Part shown: piece by piece, positions 37,928-45,627 of the stretch | Position numbering within the stretch: the first letter of the stretch is position 1 | How the letters are laid out: every line of letters begins with the position of its first letter | Assembly (NCBI GenBank): GCA_036498945.1 | Contig: DASYEQ010000135.1 | Location: 124,001-188,000 of the forward strand | Source: JAQGMJ01 sp036498945 | GTDB lineage: Bacteria > Pseudomonadota > Gammaproteobacteria > Burkholderiales > JAEUOS01 | DNA: 64,000 bases | Direction of reading: 5' to 3' | Translations under genes and position numbers: made by a program | The notes under the pieces: model-generated | What the model saw: the letters and a program-made list of their open reading frames with translations, nothing else | What the model was told of the DNA's origin: nothing | The model's database searches: none

Positions 37928-38041
37928 GAGACGGAGCCGGGATGGGGGAGGGCGCATTGTCCCCGATTTTGCAGGTGGGTCCGGATGTTAAAATTCGCCT
38001 TCTCGCGGCGCCGTCCGGCGCCCATCTCCTCCCCCTTCGCC

Positions 38042-38731
38042 ATGGCCCACCGCATCGCGCCCAGCATTCTTTCTGCCGACTTCGCCCGACTCGGGCAGGA
38101 GGTCGAGAACGTGCTCAAGGCGGGCGCCGACATGATCCATTTCGACGTAATGGACAATCATTACGTCCCCAACCTCACCATCGGCCCGATGGTGTGCGAA
38201 GCGCTGCGCCCGCATGTGAACAAGGACGGCAAGCCGGCGATCATCGATGTGCACCTGATGGTCAAGCCTGTGGACCGCATCATTCCGGATTTCGCCAAGG
38301 CGGGTGCCAACATCATCAGCTTTCACCCCGAAGCGAGTGAGCATATCGACCGCTCCTTGGGCCTGATCCGCGAGCACGGCTGCAAGGCCGGGCTGGTGTT
38401 CAACCCCGCCACGTCGCTGTCCTATCTCGACCACGTGATGGACAAGATTGATCTTGTGCTGATCATGTCGGTCAACCCCGGCTTCGGCGGGCAGAAATTC
38501 ATTCCCGAGGCGCTGAACAAGCTGAAGGAAGCGCGCAAGCGCATCGACGCTCACATGAAGGCCGGCGGCCAGGAAATCTGGCTGGAAGTCGATGGCGGCG
38601 TGAAGGCAGACAACATTGGCGCCATCGGGGCGGCGGGGGCGGATACTTTCGTTGCCGGCTCCGCCATTTTCGGCCACTCGGATTACGCCGGCATCATCAA
38701 GAACATGCGCGAAGAGCTGACGAAGGCTTGA
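38042..38731 (+). CDS. rpe: Ribulose-phosphate 3-epimerase
   Basis: A 229-residue TIM-barrel enzyme interconverting ribulose-5-phosphate and xylulose-5-phosphate. It starts MAHRIAPSILSADFARLG, with metal-site DVMDNHYVPNLTIGP and VDVHLMV-like IDVHLMVKPVD, and phosphate-binding SVNPGFGGQKFIPEAL. In related genomes it is next to gph and trpE; here a riboswitch and dadA-like gene intervene. Confidence 0.96.
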   Translation: MAHRIAPSILSADFARLGQEVENVLKAGADMIHFDVMDNHYVPNLTIGPMVCEALRPHVNKDGKPAIIDVHLMVKPVDRIIPDFAKAGANIISFHPEASEHIDRSLGLIREHGCKAGLVFNPATSLSYLDHVMDKIDLVLIMSVNPGFGGQKFIPEALNKLKEARKRIDAHMKAGGQEIWLEVDGGVKADNIGAIGAAGADTFVAGSAIFGHSDYAGIIKNMREELTKA

Positions 38732-38769
38732 AGCGCCGGCGCTGGCGCTTTAGAATGAACCCCATGTTC

Positions 38770-38985
38770 CAGGAGAGTGTGCGCCGGCCGCAGGTCGCGC
38801 GCGCCGCCGAAGGCGAAATCTGCCACAAGCGCTCAGGCAAGCATACTGGAGCATGCAATAGCCGAATCTGGAGAGCGGCTCGCCCGACTTGCATACGGGC
38901 GCGCCCACCGAAGGAGCAAGGCCGCGAGCATGAGGCGAGCGGGCCGAATCTCTCAGGTGGAAGGCAACTTCCAAGGACAGCGGGA
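38770..38985 (+). ncRNA. Tandem glycine riboswitch
   Basis: Two glycine aptamers lie in series. Aptamer 1 (about 38770-38850) contains AGGAGAGTG, GCCGCCGAAGGCGAAA and GCTCAGGCAA. Aptamer 2 (about 38866-38985) contains TGGAGAGCGG, CCACCGAAGGAGCAA, TCTCTCAGGT and AAGGACAG. These match the conserved joining regions of the glycine class. A linker of about 15 bases separates them. The dadA-like start is about 90 bases downstream. No obvious U-tract terminator precedes it, so control is probably at translation initiation and glycine should turn the gene on. The rest of the 343-base gap is the expression platform. Confidence 0.9.
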
Positions 38986-39074
38986 GCGGCGCGGGTCGGG
39001 GCTGGGCGCGGCTGGATGGGCGCACGGGCGCGGGCCGTTGGCCCTCAACGCTCATCCGCAGGAATACGCGCATC

Positions 39075-40331
39075 ATGAAAATCGTCGTTCTCGGCGCCGG
39101 GGTTACCGGTATTGCCGCCGCATGGTATTTGCAGAAATCCGGGCATGAAGTGACGGTGATCGACCGTCAGCCGGCACCCGGCATGGAAACTTCGTTCGCC
39201 AACGGCGGGCAGATTTCCGTCTCCCACGCCGAACCCTGGGCCAATCCGCAGGCGCCGGCGAAAGTATGGAAATGGCTGGGGCGCGAGGATGCACCGCTGT
39301 TGTTCCGCCTGCGCGCCGACATCCATCAATGGATGTGGGGCCTGGCCTTTTTGCGCGAGTGCACCCATGAGCGTACGCGCCACAACATCCAGCAGATCGT
39401 TGCGCTCGGCCTCTATAGCCGCGCCAGCTTGCAGGCGCTGCGAGCGGAGATGGGGATTGCCTACGACGCGCTGACGCGTGGCATCCTGCATTTCTATACC
39501 GACAAGCACGAGTTCGACAATGCGCAAGAGCCGGCGCAGCTGATGCGGGATTACGGCTGCGATTTGCGCATGGTCGATGCTGAAGAGTGCATCGCCATCG
39601 AGCCGGCGCTGGCGGCGATGCGTGGGCGATTGGCCGGTGGCAGCATGACGGCATCCGATGAGTCGGGCGATGCGCACAAGTTCACCCAGAAGCTGGCGCA
39701 ATTGTGTGTTGAGGCGGGCGTGGTGTTTCGCTACGGCGTGGACATCTTGGGTCTGGCGCGCGAGGGCGAGCGCATCAGCGGTACGGTCGTGGAAGCGCAG
39801 GGCAGGCGCGAAACCGTCACCGCGGATGGCTTCGTCGTCTGCATGGGTTCGTATAGCCCGCGCCTCCTGGGGCCCTTGGGTGTTCACCTGATGGTCTATC
39901 CCGCCAAGGGCTATTCCGTGACCCTGCCGGTGGCCGACCCGGCGCGCGCGCATACGGTCTCGCTCACCGACGACGAGCACAAGCTGGTGTTCTCGCGCCT
40001 GGGCGACCGGCTGCGCATTGCCGGCACTGCCGAGTTCAACGGCTACAACACCGAACTCAACGACGTGCGCTGCCAGGCCATCCTGCGCCGCGCGGTGGAG
40101 TTGTTTCCCGGTGCGGGCGACGCTTCGCGCGCGCAGTTCTGGACCGGCCTGCGTCCGGCTACGCCGTCCAACCTGCCCTATATCGGGCGCACGCGCTATT
40201 CCAACCTCTACCTCGACACCGGCCACGGCACGCTGGGCTGGACGCTTGCCTGCGGCAGCGGCCGCGCGATTGCCGATATTGTCAGCGGCCGCAAGCCGGA
40301 AGTGGATTTCCGCTTCCACGGCACGTCCTGA
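39075..40331 (+). CDS. dadA: D-amino acid dehydrogenase / glycine oxidase-like flavoprotein
   Basis: A 418-residue FAD enzyme of the DadA family that oxidatively deaminates small D-amino acids, passing electrons to the respiratory chain. FAD binding is KIVVLGAGVTGIAAAWYLQ. The DadA signature ETSFANGGQISVSHAEPWANP is near residue 40 (abbreviated here to its core SFANGGQ). The C-terminal GHGTLGWTLACGSGRAIAD is also diagnostic. A tandem glycine riboswitch upstream implies that glycine, or a D-amino acid converted to it, is the relevant substrate. It sits between rpe and gph. Confidence 0.92.
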   Translation: MKIVVLGAGVTGIAAAWYLQKSGHEVTVIDRQPAPGMETSFANGGQISVSHAEPWANPQAPAKVWKWLGREDAPLLFRLRADIHQWMWGLAFLRECTHERTRHNIQQIVALGLYSRASLQALRAEMGIAYDALTRGILHFYTDKHEFDNAQEPAQLMRDYGCDLRMVDAEECIAIEPALAAMRGRLAGGSMTASDESGDAHKFTQKLAQLCVEAGVVFRYGVDILGLAREGERISGTVVEAQGRRETVTADGFVVCMGSYSPRLLGPLGVHLMVYPAKGYSVTLPVADPARAHTVSLTDDEHKLVFSRLGDRLRIAGTAEFNGYNTELNDVRCQAILRRAVELFPGAGDASRAQFWTGLRPATPSNLPYIGRTRYSNLYLDTGHGTLGWTLACGSGRAIADIVSGRKPEVDFRFHGTS

Positions 40332-40378
40332 AACACGGGCGGTGTAGAGTGCGGGCGTCAAAAGAAGATATTGCCCCT

Positions 40379-41089
40379 ATGTTGACCGACGCCCAGCTCA
40401 AAAACATCCATGCCGTACTGTTCGACCTCGACGGCACGCTCTTGCACACCTCGCCCGACCTTGCCGCCGCTGCGGCTGCCGCGCTGGCCGAATGCGGCCT
40501 GCCGCCGGTAGAAGCCAGGTTGATCGAGGATTTCGTCGGCAAGGGCATCGACGTGCTGCTGCAGCGCTGCCTGCGGCATCTTGGACGACCGGACAGCGGC
40601 CCCGGATTCGAGCGTTTTCGCGCCAGCTACATGGCGCATTACGAGCGTTTGAACGGTGTGCACGCAACGCCGTATCCCGGCGTATTCGAAGGGCTGAACG
40701 CGCTACGCGACCTCGGCATGAAGCTGGGGGTGTGCACCAACAAGAGCCGGCGCTTCACCGAACCCCTGCTGGAGCGCGCCGGCCTGCAAAAGTATTTCGC
40801 CATCGCCGTCAGCGGCGATACCACGGCGAACAAGAAGCCGGATGCGGCACCGATTCTCTATGCCTGCGAGGCCTTGGGGGCGAAGCCGGCGGAAGTCCTG
40901 ATGGTCGGCGATTCGGGCAACGACGCCGGCGCGGCCCGCGCCGCCGGCAGCCCGGTATTCGTGGTGCCGTATGGCTACAACGAGGGCGAACCGGTGCAAA
41001 ACATTGATTCTGATGGTATAGTCAAAGACTTGAGCGAAGTCGCCGCCCTGCTTTTAAGCGTGCGTGGGGCGCGCCTCCAGGAACTTTGA
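40379..41089 (+). CDS. gph: Phosphoglycolate phosphatase
   Basis: A 236-residue HAD hydrolase that removes phosphate from 2-phosphoglycolate. The catalytic DLDGTLLHTSPDL holds the nucleophile aspartate, motif III lysine lies in NKKPDAAPILYA, and GDSGNDAGAARAAG is motif IV. The ATG at 40379 gives the family length; a GTG at 40349 is an alternative. Its product, glycolate, can feed glyoxylate and glycine, which fits the glycine-sensing gene upstream. Confidence 0.93.
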   Translation: MLTDAQLKNIHAVLFDLDGTLLHTSPDLAAAAAAALAECGLPPVEARLIEDFVGKGIDVLLQRCLRHLGRPDSGPGFERFRASYMAHYERLNGVHATPYPGVFEGLNALRDLGMKLGVCTNKSRRFTEPLLERAGLQKYFAIAVSGDTTANKKPDAAPILYACEALGAKPAEVLMVGDSGNDAGAARAAGSPVFVVPYGYNEGEPVQNIDSDGIVKDLSEVAALLLSVRGARLQEL

Positions 41090-41108
41090 ACCCGATACGA
41101 ACATTCCG

Positions 41109-41195
41109 ATGTCCGTCCTGAACCTGCATCAAACATGGAGCGCCGCTCCGGGGGCTTGGCCCTGGCGACGCCAGGAGCTGACGCGCGCGTCTTAA
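41109..41195 (+). CDS. trpL: Candidate trp operon leader peptide
   Basis: A 28-codon reading frame starting MSVLNLHQ and ending TRAS, with three TGG codons (41136, 41157 and 41163), 11 percent Trp. It lies upstream of trpE and ends before a terminator-like hairpin, the layout of a transcription attenuator. The last two Trp codons are TGG-CCC-TGG, immediately before a CCTGGC-GAC-GCCAGG hairpin (41161-41175). Its Shine-Dalgarno is weak, which lowers confidence. Confidence 0.6.
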   Translation: MSVLNLHQTWSAAPGAWPWRRQELTRAS

Positions 41196-41207
41196 GCGCA
41201 CTTGCCC

Positions 41208-41234
41208 CGCCGACCATTCCCATGGCCGGTGTTT
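41208..41234 (+). terminator. Candidate trp attenuator
   Basis: A stem from CGCCG-A-CCAT to ATGG-C-CGGTG with loop TCCC (one A-C mismatch, one G-U pair) is followed by TTTT. GGGGC at 41151-41155, between the Trp codons, can pair with GCCCC at 41204-41208, which overlaps the foot of this stem and could act as an antiterminator. Confidence 0.5.
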
Positions 41235-41265
41235 TGATGCAGTTTAGTTTTTCAGGTGGTTCACA

Positions 41266-42783
41266 ATGAACAAGCAGGAATTCGACGCCCTGGCGTCGCA
41301 TGGGTACAACCGTGTCCCGTTGGTGCTCGAGACCTTTGCCGATCTCGACACGCCCTTATCCATTTACCTCAAGCTCGCCAACAAGCCGTATTCCTATTTG
41401 CTGGAATCGGTGCAGGGCGGCGAACGCTTCGGGCGCTACTCATTCATCGGCCTGCCGGCCGCCACGCGTATTGTCGTGCGCGACAGCGCGGTGCAGGTGA
41501 TCCATGGCGAGACCGTGGTGGAAGAGTCCGCCGTCGGCAATCCGCTGGATTTCATCCGCAGCTACCAGACGCGCTTCAAGGTGGCGCCGCTCACCGGCCT
41601 GCCGCGCTTTGCCGGCGGGCTGGTCGGCGCCTTCGGCTACGACTGCGTGCGCTACGTAGAACCGAGGCTGGACCGCTTCATCCGACGGCGACCGCCAAAG
41701 CCCGATCCCCTGGGCACCCCGGATATCGTGCTGCTGCAAAGCGAGGAAGTGGCGATCGTCGACAATCTCGCCGGCAAGCTTTACCTGGTGGTTTACGCCG
41801 ACCCGCGCAATCCCGGCAGTTTCGAATATGCGCAGGAGCGTCTCAAGCATCTTTTGGCCCTCCTGCGCGAACCGGCGCAGATTCCCGAGCATGGCCCTGC
41901 CGTCGCGCATGAAGCGCGGTCCAACTTCGGCGAGGCCAGCTACCTGCAGGCGGTGGCCAAGACCAAGCAATATATTTTCGACGGCGACTGCATGCAGGTG
42001 CAGATCGGCCAGCGCCTGACGCGCCGCTTTGCCGCGGAGCCGCTGGCGCTCTATCGCAGCCTGCGCACGCTCAACCCGTCGCCCTACATGTTCTATTTCG
42101 ATTTCCGCGAGTTCCACGTGGTTGGCGCTTCGCCGGAAATCCTGGTGCGCGTGGAGCCGGAGACGCCGGAGGCACCTGAGGTCAAGCGCGTCACTCTCCG
42201 CCCGATTGCCGGCACGCGCCGTCGCGGCGCCACGCCGGAAGAGGATCGCGCGCTGGCGGAGGAGCTGCTGGCCGATCCGAAGGAGCGCGCCGAGCACGTC
42301 ATGCTCATTGATCTGGGGCGCAACGACGTCGGGCGCATCGCCGAGATCGGCTCGGTGAAGGTGACTGATACGATGGTAATCGAGCGCTATTCGCACGTGA
42401 TGCACATCGTCTCCAACGTCGAGGGGCGCCTGAAGAAAGGCATGGATGCGCTTGATGTGTTCAAGGCTGCCTTTCCCGCCGGCACGCTCACCGGCGCGCC
42501 CAAGGTGCGGGCGATGGAAATCATCGAGGAGCTGGAACCGGTGAAGCGCGGTATCTACGGCGGCGCGGTCGGCTACCTGGGCTTTTCGGGCGACATGGAC
42601 CTGGCCATCGCCATCCGCACCGCAGTGATCAAGGACGAGACCCTGCATGTGCAGGCCTCGGCAGGCATCGTCGCCGATTCGATTCCCGAAGCCGAGTGGA
42701 ACGAGACCCGCATCAAGGCGCGCGCCGTGCTGCGCGCCGCCGAGATGGCCAGCGAAGGCCTGGATACCCGGGTGGAGGACTGA
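41266..42783 (+). CDS. trpE: Anthranilate synthase component I
   Basis: A 505-residue enzyme that makes anthranilate from chorismate with ammonia from TrpG. The N-terminal feedback site includes LLESVQGGERFGRYSFIG (the LLES segment binds Trp). The catalytic C-terminal half carries IAGTRRRGATPEEDRALAEE, NVEGRLKKG and the GTLTGAPKVRAMEIIEELE region. It is the first structural gene of trpEGDC and follows a Trp-rich leader. It should be inhibited by tryptophan. Confidence 0.97.
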   Translation: MNKQEFDALASHGYNRVPLVLETFADLDTPLSIYLKLANKPYSYLLESVQGGERFGRYSFIGLPAATRIVVRDSAVQVIHGETVVEESAVGNPLDFIRSYQTRFKVAPLTGLPRFAGGLVGAFGYDCVRYVEPRLDRFIRRRPPKPDPLGTPDIVLLQSEEVAIVDNLAGKLYLVVYADPRNPGSFEYAQERLKHLLALLREPAQIPEHGPAVAHEARSNFGEASYLQAVAKTKQYIFDGDCMQVQIGQRLTRRFAAEPLALYRSLRTLNPSPYMFYFDFREFHVVGASPEILVRVEPETPEAPEVKRVTLRPIAGTRRRGATPEEDRALAEELLADPKERAEHVMLIDLGRNDVGRIAEIGSVKVTDTMVIERYSHVMHIVSNVEGRLKKGMDALDVFKAAFPAGTLTGAPKVRAMEIIEELEPVKRGIYGGAVGYLGFSGDMDLAIAIRTAVIKDETLHVQASAGIVADSIPEAEWNETRIKARAVLRAAEMASEGLDTRVED

Positions 42784-42784
42784 C

Positions 42785-43348
42785 ATGATCCTGATGATCG
42801 ACAATTACGATTCCTTCACCTACAACCTGGTGCAGTATTTCGGCGAGCTGGGGGCGGACATGCGGGTGGTGCTCAACGATGGCATGAGCGTGGAGGAGAT
42901 CGCCGCCCTCAAGCCTGAAAAGATCGTGCTCTCGCCTGGCCCCTGTACGCCGGCGCAGGCGGGTGTGTCGCTGGAGGTGATCAAGACCTTCGCCGGCAAG
43001 CTGCCCATCCTCGGCGTCTGCCTGGGCCACCAGGCGATCGGCGAGGCTTTCGGCGGCAACGTGGTGCACGCCAAGGAACTGATGCACGGCAAGACGTCCC
43101 CGGTGCAGCATACGGGTGTCGGCGTGTTCGCCGGCCTGCCCAGCCCGTTTACCGCCACGCGCTACCATTCGCTGGCGGTGGAGCGCGAGATGCTGCCGGA
43201 TTGCTTCGAGGTGACCGCGTGGACGGCTGACGGCGAGATCATGGGCATGCGTCACAAGACCCATGACATCGAAGGCGTACAGTTTCACCCCGAATCGATC
43301 CTTACCGAGCATGGTCATGCCATGCTGAAGAATTTCCTCGATCGCTGA
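42785..43348 (+). CDS. trpG: Anthranilate synthase component II (glutamine amidotransferase)
   Basis: A 187-residue class I amidotransferase that supplies ammonia to TrpE. The nucleophile cysteine is in GVCLGHQAIGEAFGG, and the His-Glu pair is in GVQFHPESILTEHG. The ATG lies one base after the trpE stop (TGACATG), so subunits are made in step. It may also serve aminodeoxychorismate synthase, as TrpG does in some bacteria. Confidence 0.97.
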   Translation: MILMIDNYDSFTYNLVQYFGELGADMRVVLNDGMSVEEIAALKPEKIVLSPGPCTPAQAGVSLEVIKTFAGKLPILGVCLGHQAIGEAFGGNVVHAKELMHGKTSPVQHTGVGVFAGLPSPFTATRYHSLAVEREMLPDCFEVTAWTADGEIMGMRHKTHDIEGVQFHPESILTEHGHAMLKNFLDR

Positions 43349-43373
43349 GAAAGAGCACAGGAGAATGCACAAC

Positions 43374-44402
43374 ATGATCACCCCTCAGGAAGCCCTCACC
43401 CGCGTCATCGAGCACCGCGAAATCTTCCACGACGAAATGCTCGATCTGATGCGCCAGATCATGAGCGGGCAGATGTCGCCCGTGCTGATCGCCGCCATCA
43501 TCATCGGCCTGCGCGTGAAAAAGGAGACCATCGGCGAGATCACCGCCGCCGCCCAGGTAATGCGTGAGTTGGCGACCAAGGTCAACGTCAAGGACCCGCA
43601 GAACCTGGTCGACGTCGTTGGTACCGGCGGCGACGGCGCGCATACCTTCAACATCTCCACTGCCACCACGTTCGTCACCGCCGCCGCCGGCGCGCGTGTG
43701 GCCAAGCACGGCGGGCGCGCAGTGTCGTCCAAGTCCGGCGCCGCCGACGTGCTGGAAGCGCTCGGCGTCAACATCAACCTCTCGCCCACCCAGGTCGGCC
43801 AGTGCATCGACGAAATCGGCGTCGGCTTCATGTTCGCGCCGAATCACCACACGGCGATGAAGCATGCCGCGCCGGTGCGCCGCGAGCTCGGCGTGCGCAC
43901 CATTTTCAACATCCTGGGGCCCTTGACCAACCCGGCTTCCGCACCCAACAGCCTGATGGGCGTATTCCATGAAGACCTGGTCGGTATCCAGATCCGCGTG
44001 CTGCAGCGCCTGGGCGCGCGCCACGCGATGACGGTGTTCGGCCTCGAAGGGCTGGACGAAATTTCCGTCAGCGGCAAGACCGTGATCGGCGAACTGAAGG
44101 ACGGCGAGATCATCGAATACACCCTGCATCCCGAGCGTTTTGGCCTGCCGGTGCACGACCCGCGCACCATTCGCGTCGGCTCCGCCGAGGAGTCGCGCGA
44201 GATGTTGCTGGCCGCGCTGTCGAACCAGCCGGGTGCCGCGCGCGACATCGTCGCGATCAATGCCGGCGCCGCCATCTACACCGCCGGCAAGGCGTCCTCG
44301 CTGGAAGACGGCGTGGAAAAGGCCTTCGAGCTGCTCAAGAGCGGCGCCGCGCGCGCCAAGCTCGACGAGTTCGTGCAGTTCACCAAGAAGGTCTCGCAAT
44401 AG
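43374..44402 (+). CDS. trpD: Anthranilate phosphoribosyltransferase
   Basis: A 342-residue enzyme that joins anthranilate to PRPP. The glycine motif VGTGGDGAHTFNIST binds PRPP, and KHGGRAVSSKSGAADVLEAL follows. I prefer the ATG at 43374 (MITPQEAL), because the AGGAG upstream sits at a better distance from it than from the in-frame ATG at 43365. It is 25 bases after trpG. Confidence 0.97.
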   Translation: MITPQEALTRVIEHREIFHDEMLDLMRQIMSGQMSPVLIAAIIIGLRVKKETIGEITAAAQVMRELATKVNVKDPQNLVDVVGTGGDGAHTFNISTATTFVTAAAGARVAKHGGRAVSSKSGAADVLEALGVNINLSPTQVGQCIDEIGVGFMFAPNHHTAMKHAAPVRRELGVRTIFNILGPLTNPASAPNSLMGVFHEDLVGIQIRVLQRLGARHAMTVFGLEGLDEISVSGKTVIGELKDGEIIEYTLHPERFGLPVHDPRTIRVGSAEESREMLLAALSNQPGAARDIVAINAGAAIYTAGKASSLEDGVEKAFELLKSGAARAKLDEFVQFTKKVSQ

Positions 44403-44421
44403 TCTTGAGCAGGTAGCCGCC

Positions 44422-45210
44422 ATGTCCGACATTCTCAACAAGATCCTCGGCGTCAAGGCCGGGGAGGTCGCCGCCGCGAAAGAGCAGCGCGATCTGAACG
44501 AGCTCAAGCGCATTGCCGCGACCGCTTCGGCGCCGCGCGATTTTGTCGCTGCCATGCGCAATAAGGTGGCCGCGGGCAAGGCTGCGGTGATCGCCGAGGT
44601 AAAGAAGGCCAGTCCCTCGAAGGGCGTGCTGCGCGAGGACTTCCGGCCAGCCGAGATCGCGCGCGACTATGCGCAGGGCGGCGCTGCCTGCCTTTCGGTG
44701 CTGACCGACGTGCAGTTCTTCCAGGGCAAGCTCGACTACCTGATCGAAGCGCGCGCGGCCTGCGAGCTGCCTTGCCTGCGCAAGGACTTCATGGTCGATG
44801 AGTACCAGTTCTACGAAGCGCGCGCGGCGGGCGCCGACTGCATCCTGCTGATCGTCGCCGCCCTCGACCTGCCCAGGCTGAAGGCCTTCGAGGCGCTGGC
44901 GCACGAGCTCGGCATGGCGGCGCTGGTGGAAGTGCACGACGCCGCCGAACTCGACATGGCCCTCGAATTGAAGACGCCCTTGCTCGGCATCAACAACCGC
45001 AACCTGCGCACCTTCGAAACCACGCTTGATACCACCCTCGGCCTGTTGGCGAAGATCCCCCAGGACCGCATGGTGGTCACCGAATCCGGCATTCTCGCGC
45101 CGGCGGACGTCAAGCGCATGCGCGACCACAATGTGCATGCCTTCCTGGTCGGCGAAGCCTTCATGCGCGCGGCCAGCCCGGGCGCCGAACTGGCGCGGCT
45201 GTTCGCCTGA
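44422..45210 (+). CDS. trpC: Indole-3-glycerol phosphate synthase
   Basis: A 262-residue TIM-barrel enzyme. AVIAEVKKASPSKGVLRED holds the catalytic lysine, LPCLRKDFMVDEYQFYEARA (20 residues) a second, and GINNRNLRTFETTLD and VTESGILAPADV bind phosphate. It is a stand-alone TrpC, not fused to TrpF. It is 19 bases after trpD and completes the trpEGDC operon; trpF, trpB and trpA must be elsewhere. Confidence 0.97.
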   Translation: MSDILNKILGVKAGEVAAAKEQRDLNELKRIAATASAPRDFVAAMRNKVAAGKAAVIAEVKKASPSKGVLREDFRPAEIARDYAQGGAACLSVLTDVQFFQGKLDYLIEARAACELPCLRKDFMVDEYQFYEARAAGADCILLIVAALDLPRLKAFEALAHELGMAALVEVHDAAELDMALELKTPLLGINNRNLRTFETTLDTTLGLLAKIPQDRMVVTESGILAPADVKRMRDHNVHAFLVGEAFMRAASPGAELARLFA

Positions 45211-45231
45211 ACGGCGCTGACGGAGCCGGCG

Positions 45232-45627
45232 ATGGAATACCAGCCGCTGCGCCTGTCGCCGGGCGACGACCTGAAGCGGGCGCTGGAGGCCCATTTCGCC
45301 GCGTTGCGCTTGAGTGCCGCATTCGTGGTCGCCGGCATCGGCAGCCTGGATCGCGCGGCCGTGCGCTACGCCGGCGAACCGGATGCGGTGCCGGCCGAAG
45401 GACGCTACGAAATCCTCACCTTGCAAGGCTCGCTCTCCGCCGATGGCGCGCATCTGCACATGGCGATCTCCAACGCGCAAGGGCGCGTCAGTGGGGGCCA
45501 CGTACGGCCGGGCTGCCGCATCGCCACGACGGCGGAGATACTGATCGCGGTGCTGCCGGGGCTACGCTTCGCGCGCGCCCTGGACGCGGCGACCGGTTAT
45601 CCCGAGTTGCTGATCCGCCAGGCCTAG
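45232..45627 (+). CDS. PPC/DUF296 domain protein
   Basis: A 131-residue PPC-domain protein. The signature is the glycine/histidine run RYEILTLQGSLS, then HLHMAISNAQGRVSGGHV and the C-terminal GCRIATTAEILIAVL. Related bacterial proteins are trimeric and of unknown function; the plant version is joined to AT-hooks and binds DNA, but no AT-hook is present here. It lies 21 bases after trpC and may be co-transcribed. Its end overlaps the convergent M61 gene by four bases. Confidence 0.88.
   Translation: MEYQPLRLSPGDDLKRALEAHFAALRLSAAFVVAGIGSLDRAAVRYAGEPDAVPAEGRYEILTLQGSLSADGAHLHMAISNAQGRVSGGHVRPGCRIATTAEILIAVLPGLRFARALDAATGYPELLIRQA

Noticed and set aside
36500..38041. A long plus-strand extension in frame with rpe
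   Set aside because: It is antisense to the FGGY kinase. rpe homology begins at the ATG at 38042, so the upstream part is not coding.
38728..39148. Small frames over the rpe-dadA gap
   Set aside because: They overlap the tandem glycine riboswitch, whose conserved RNA motifs explain the sequence.
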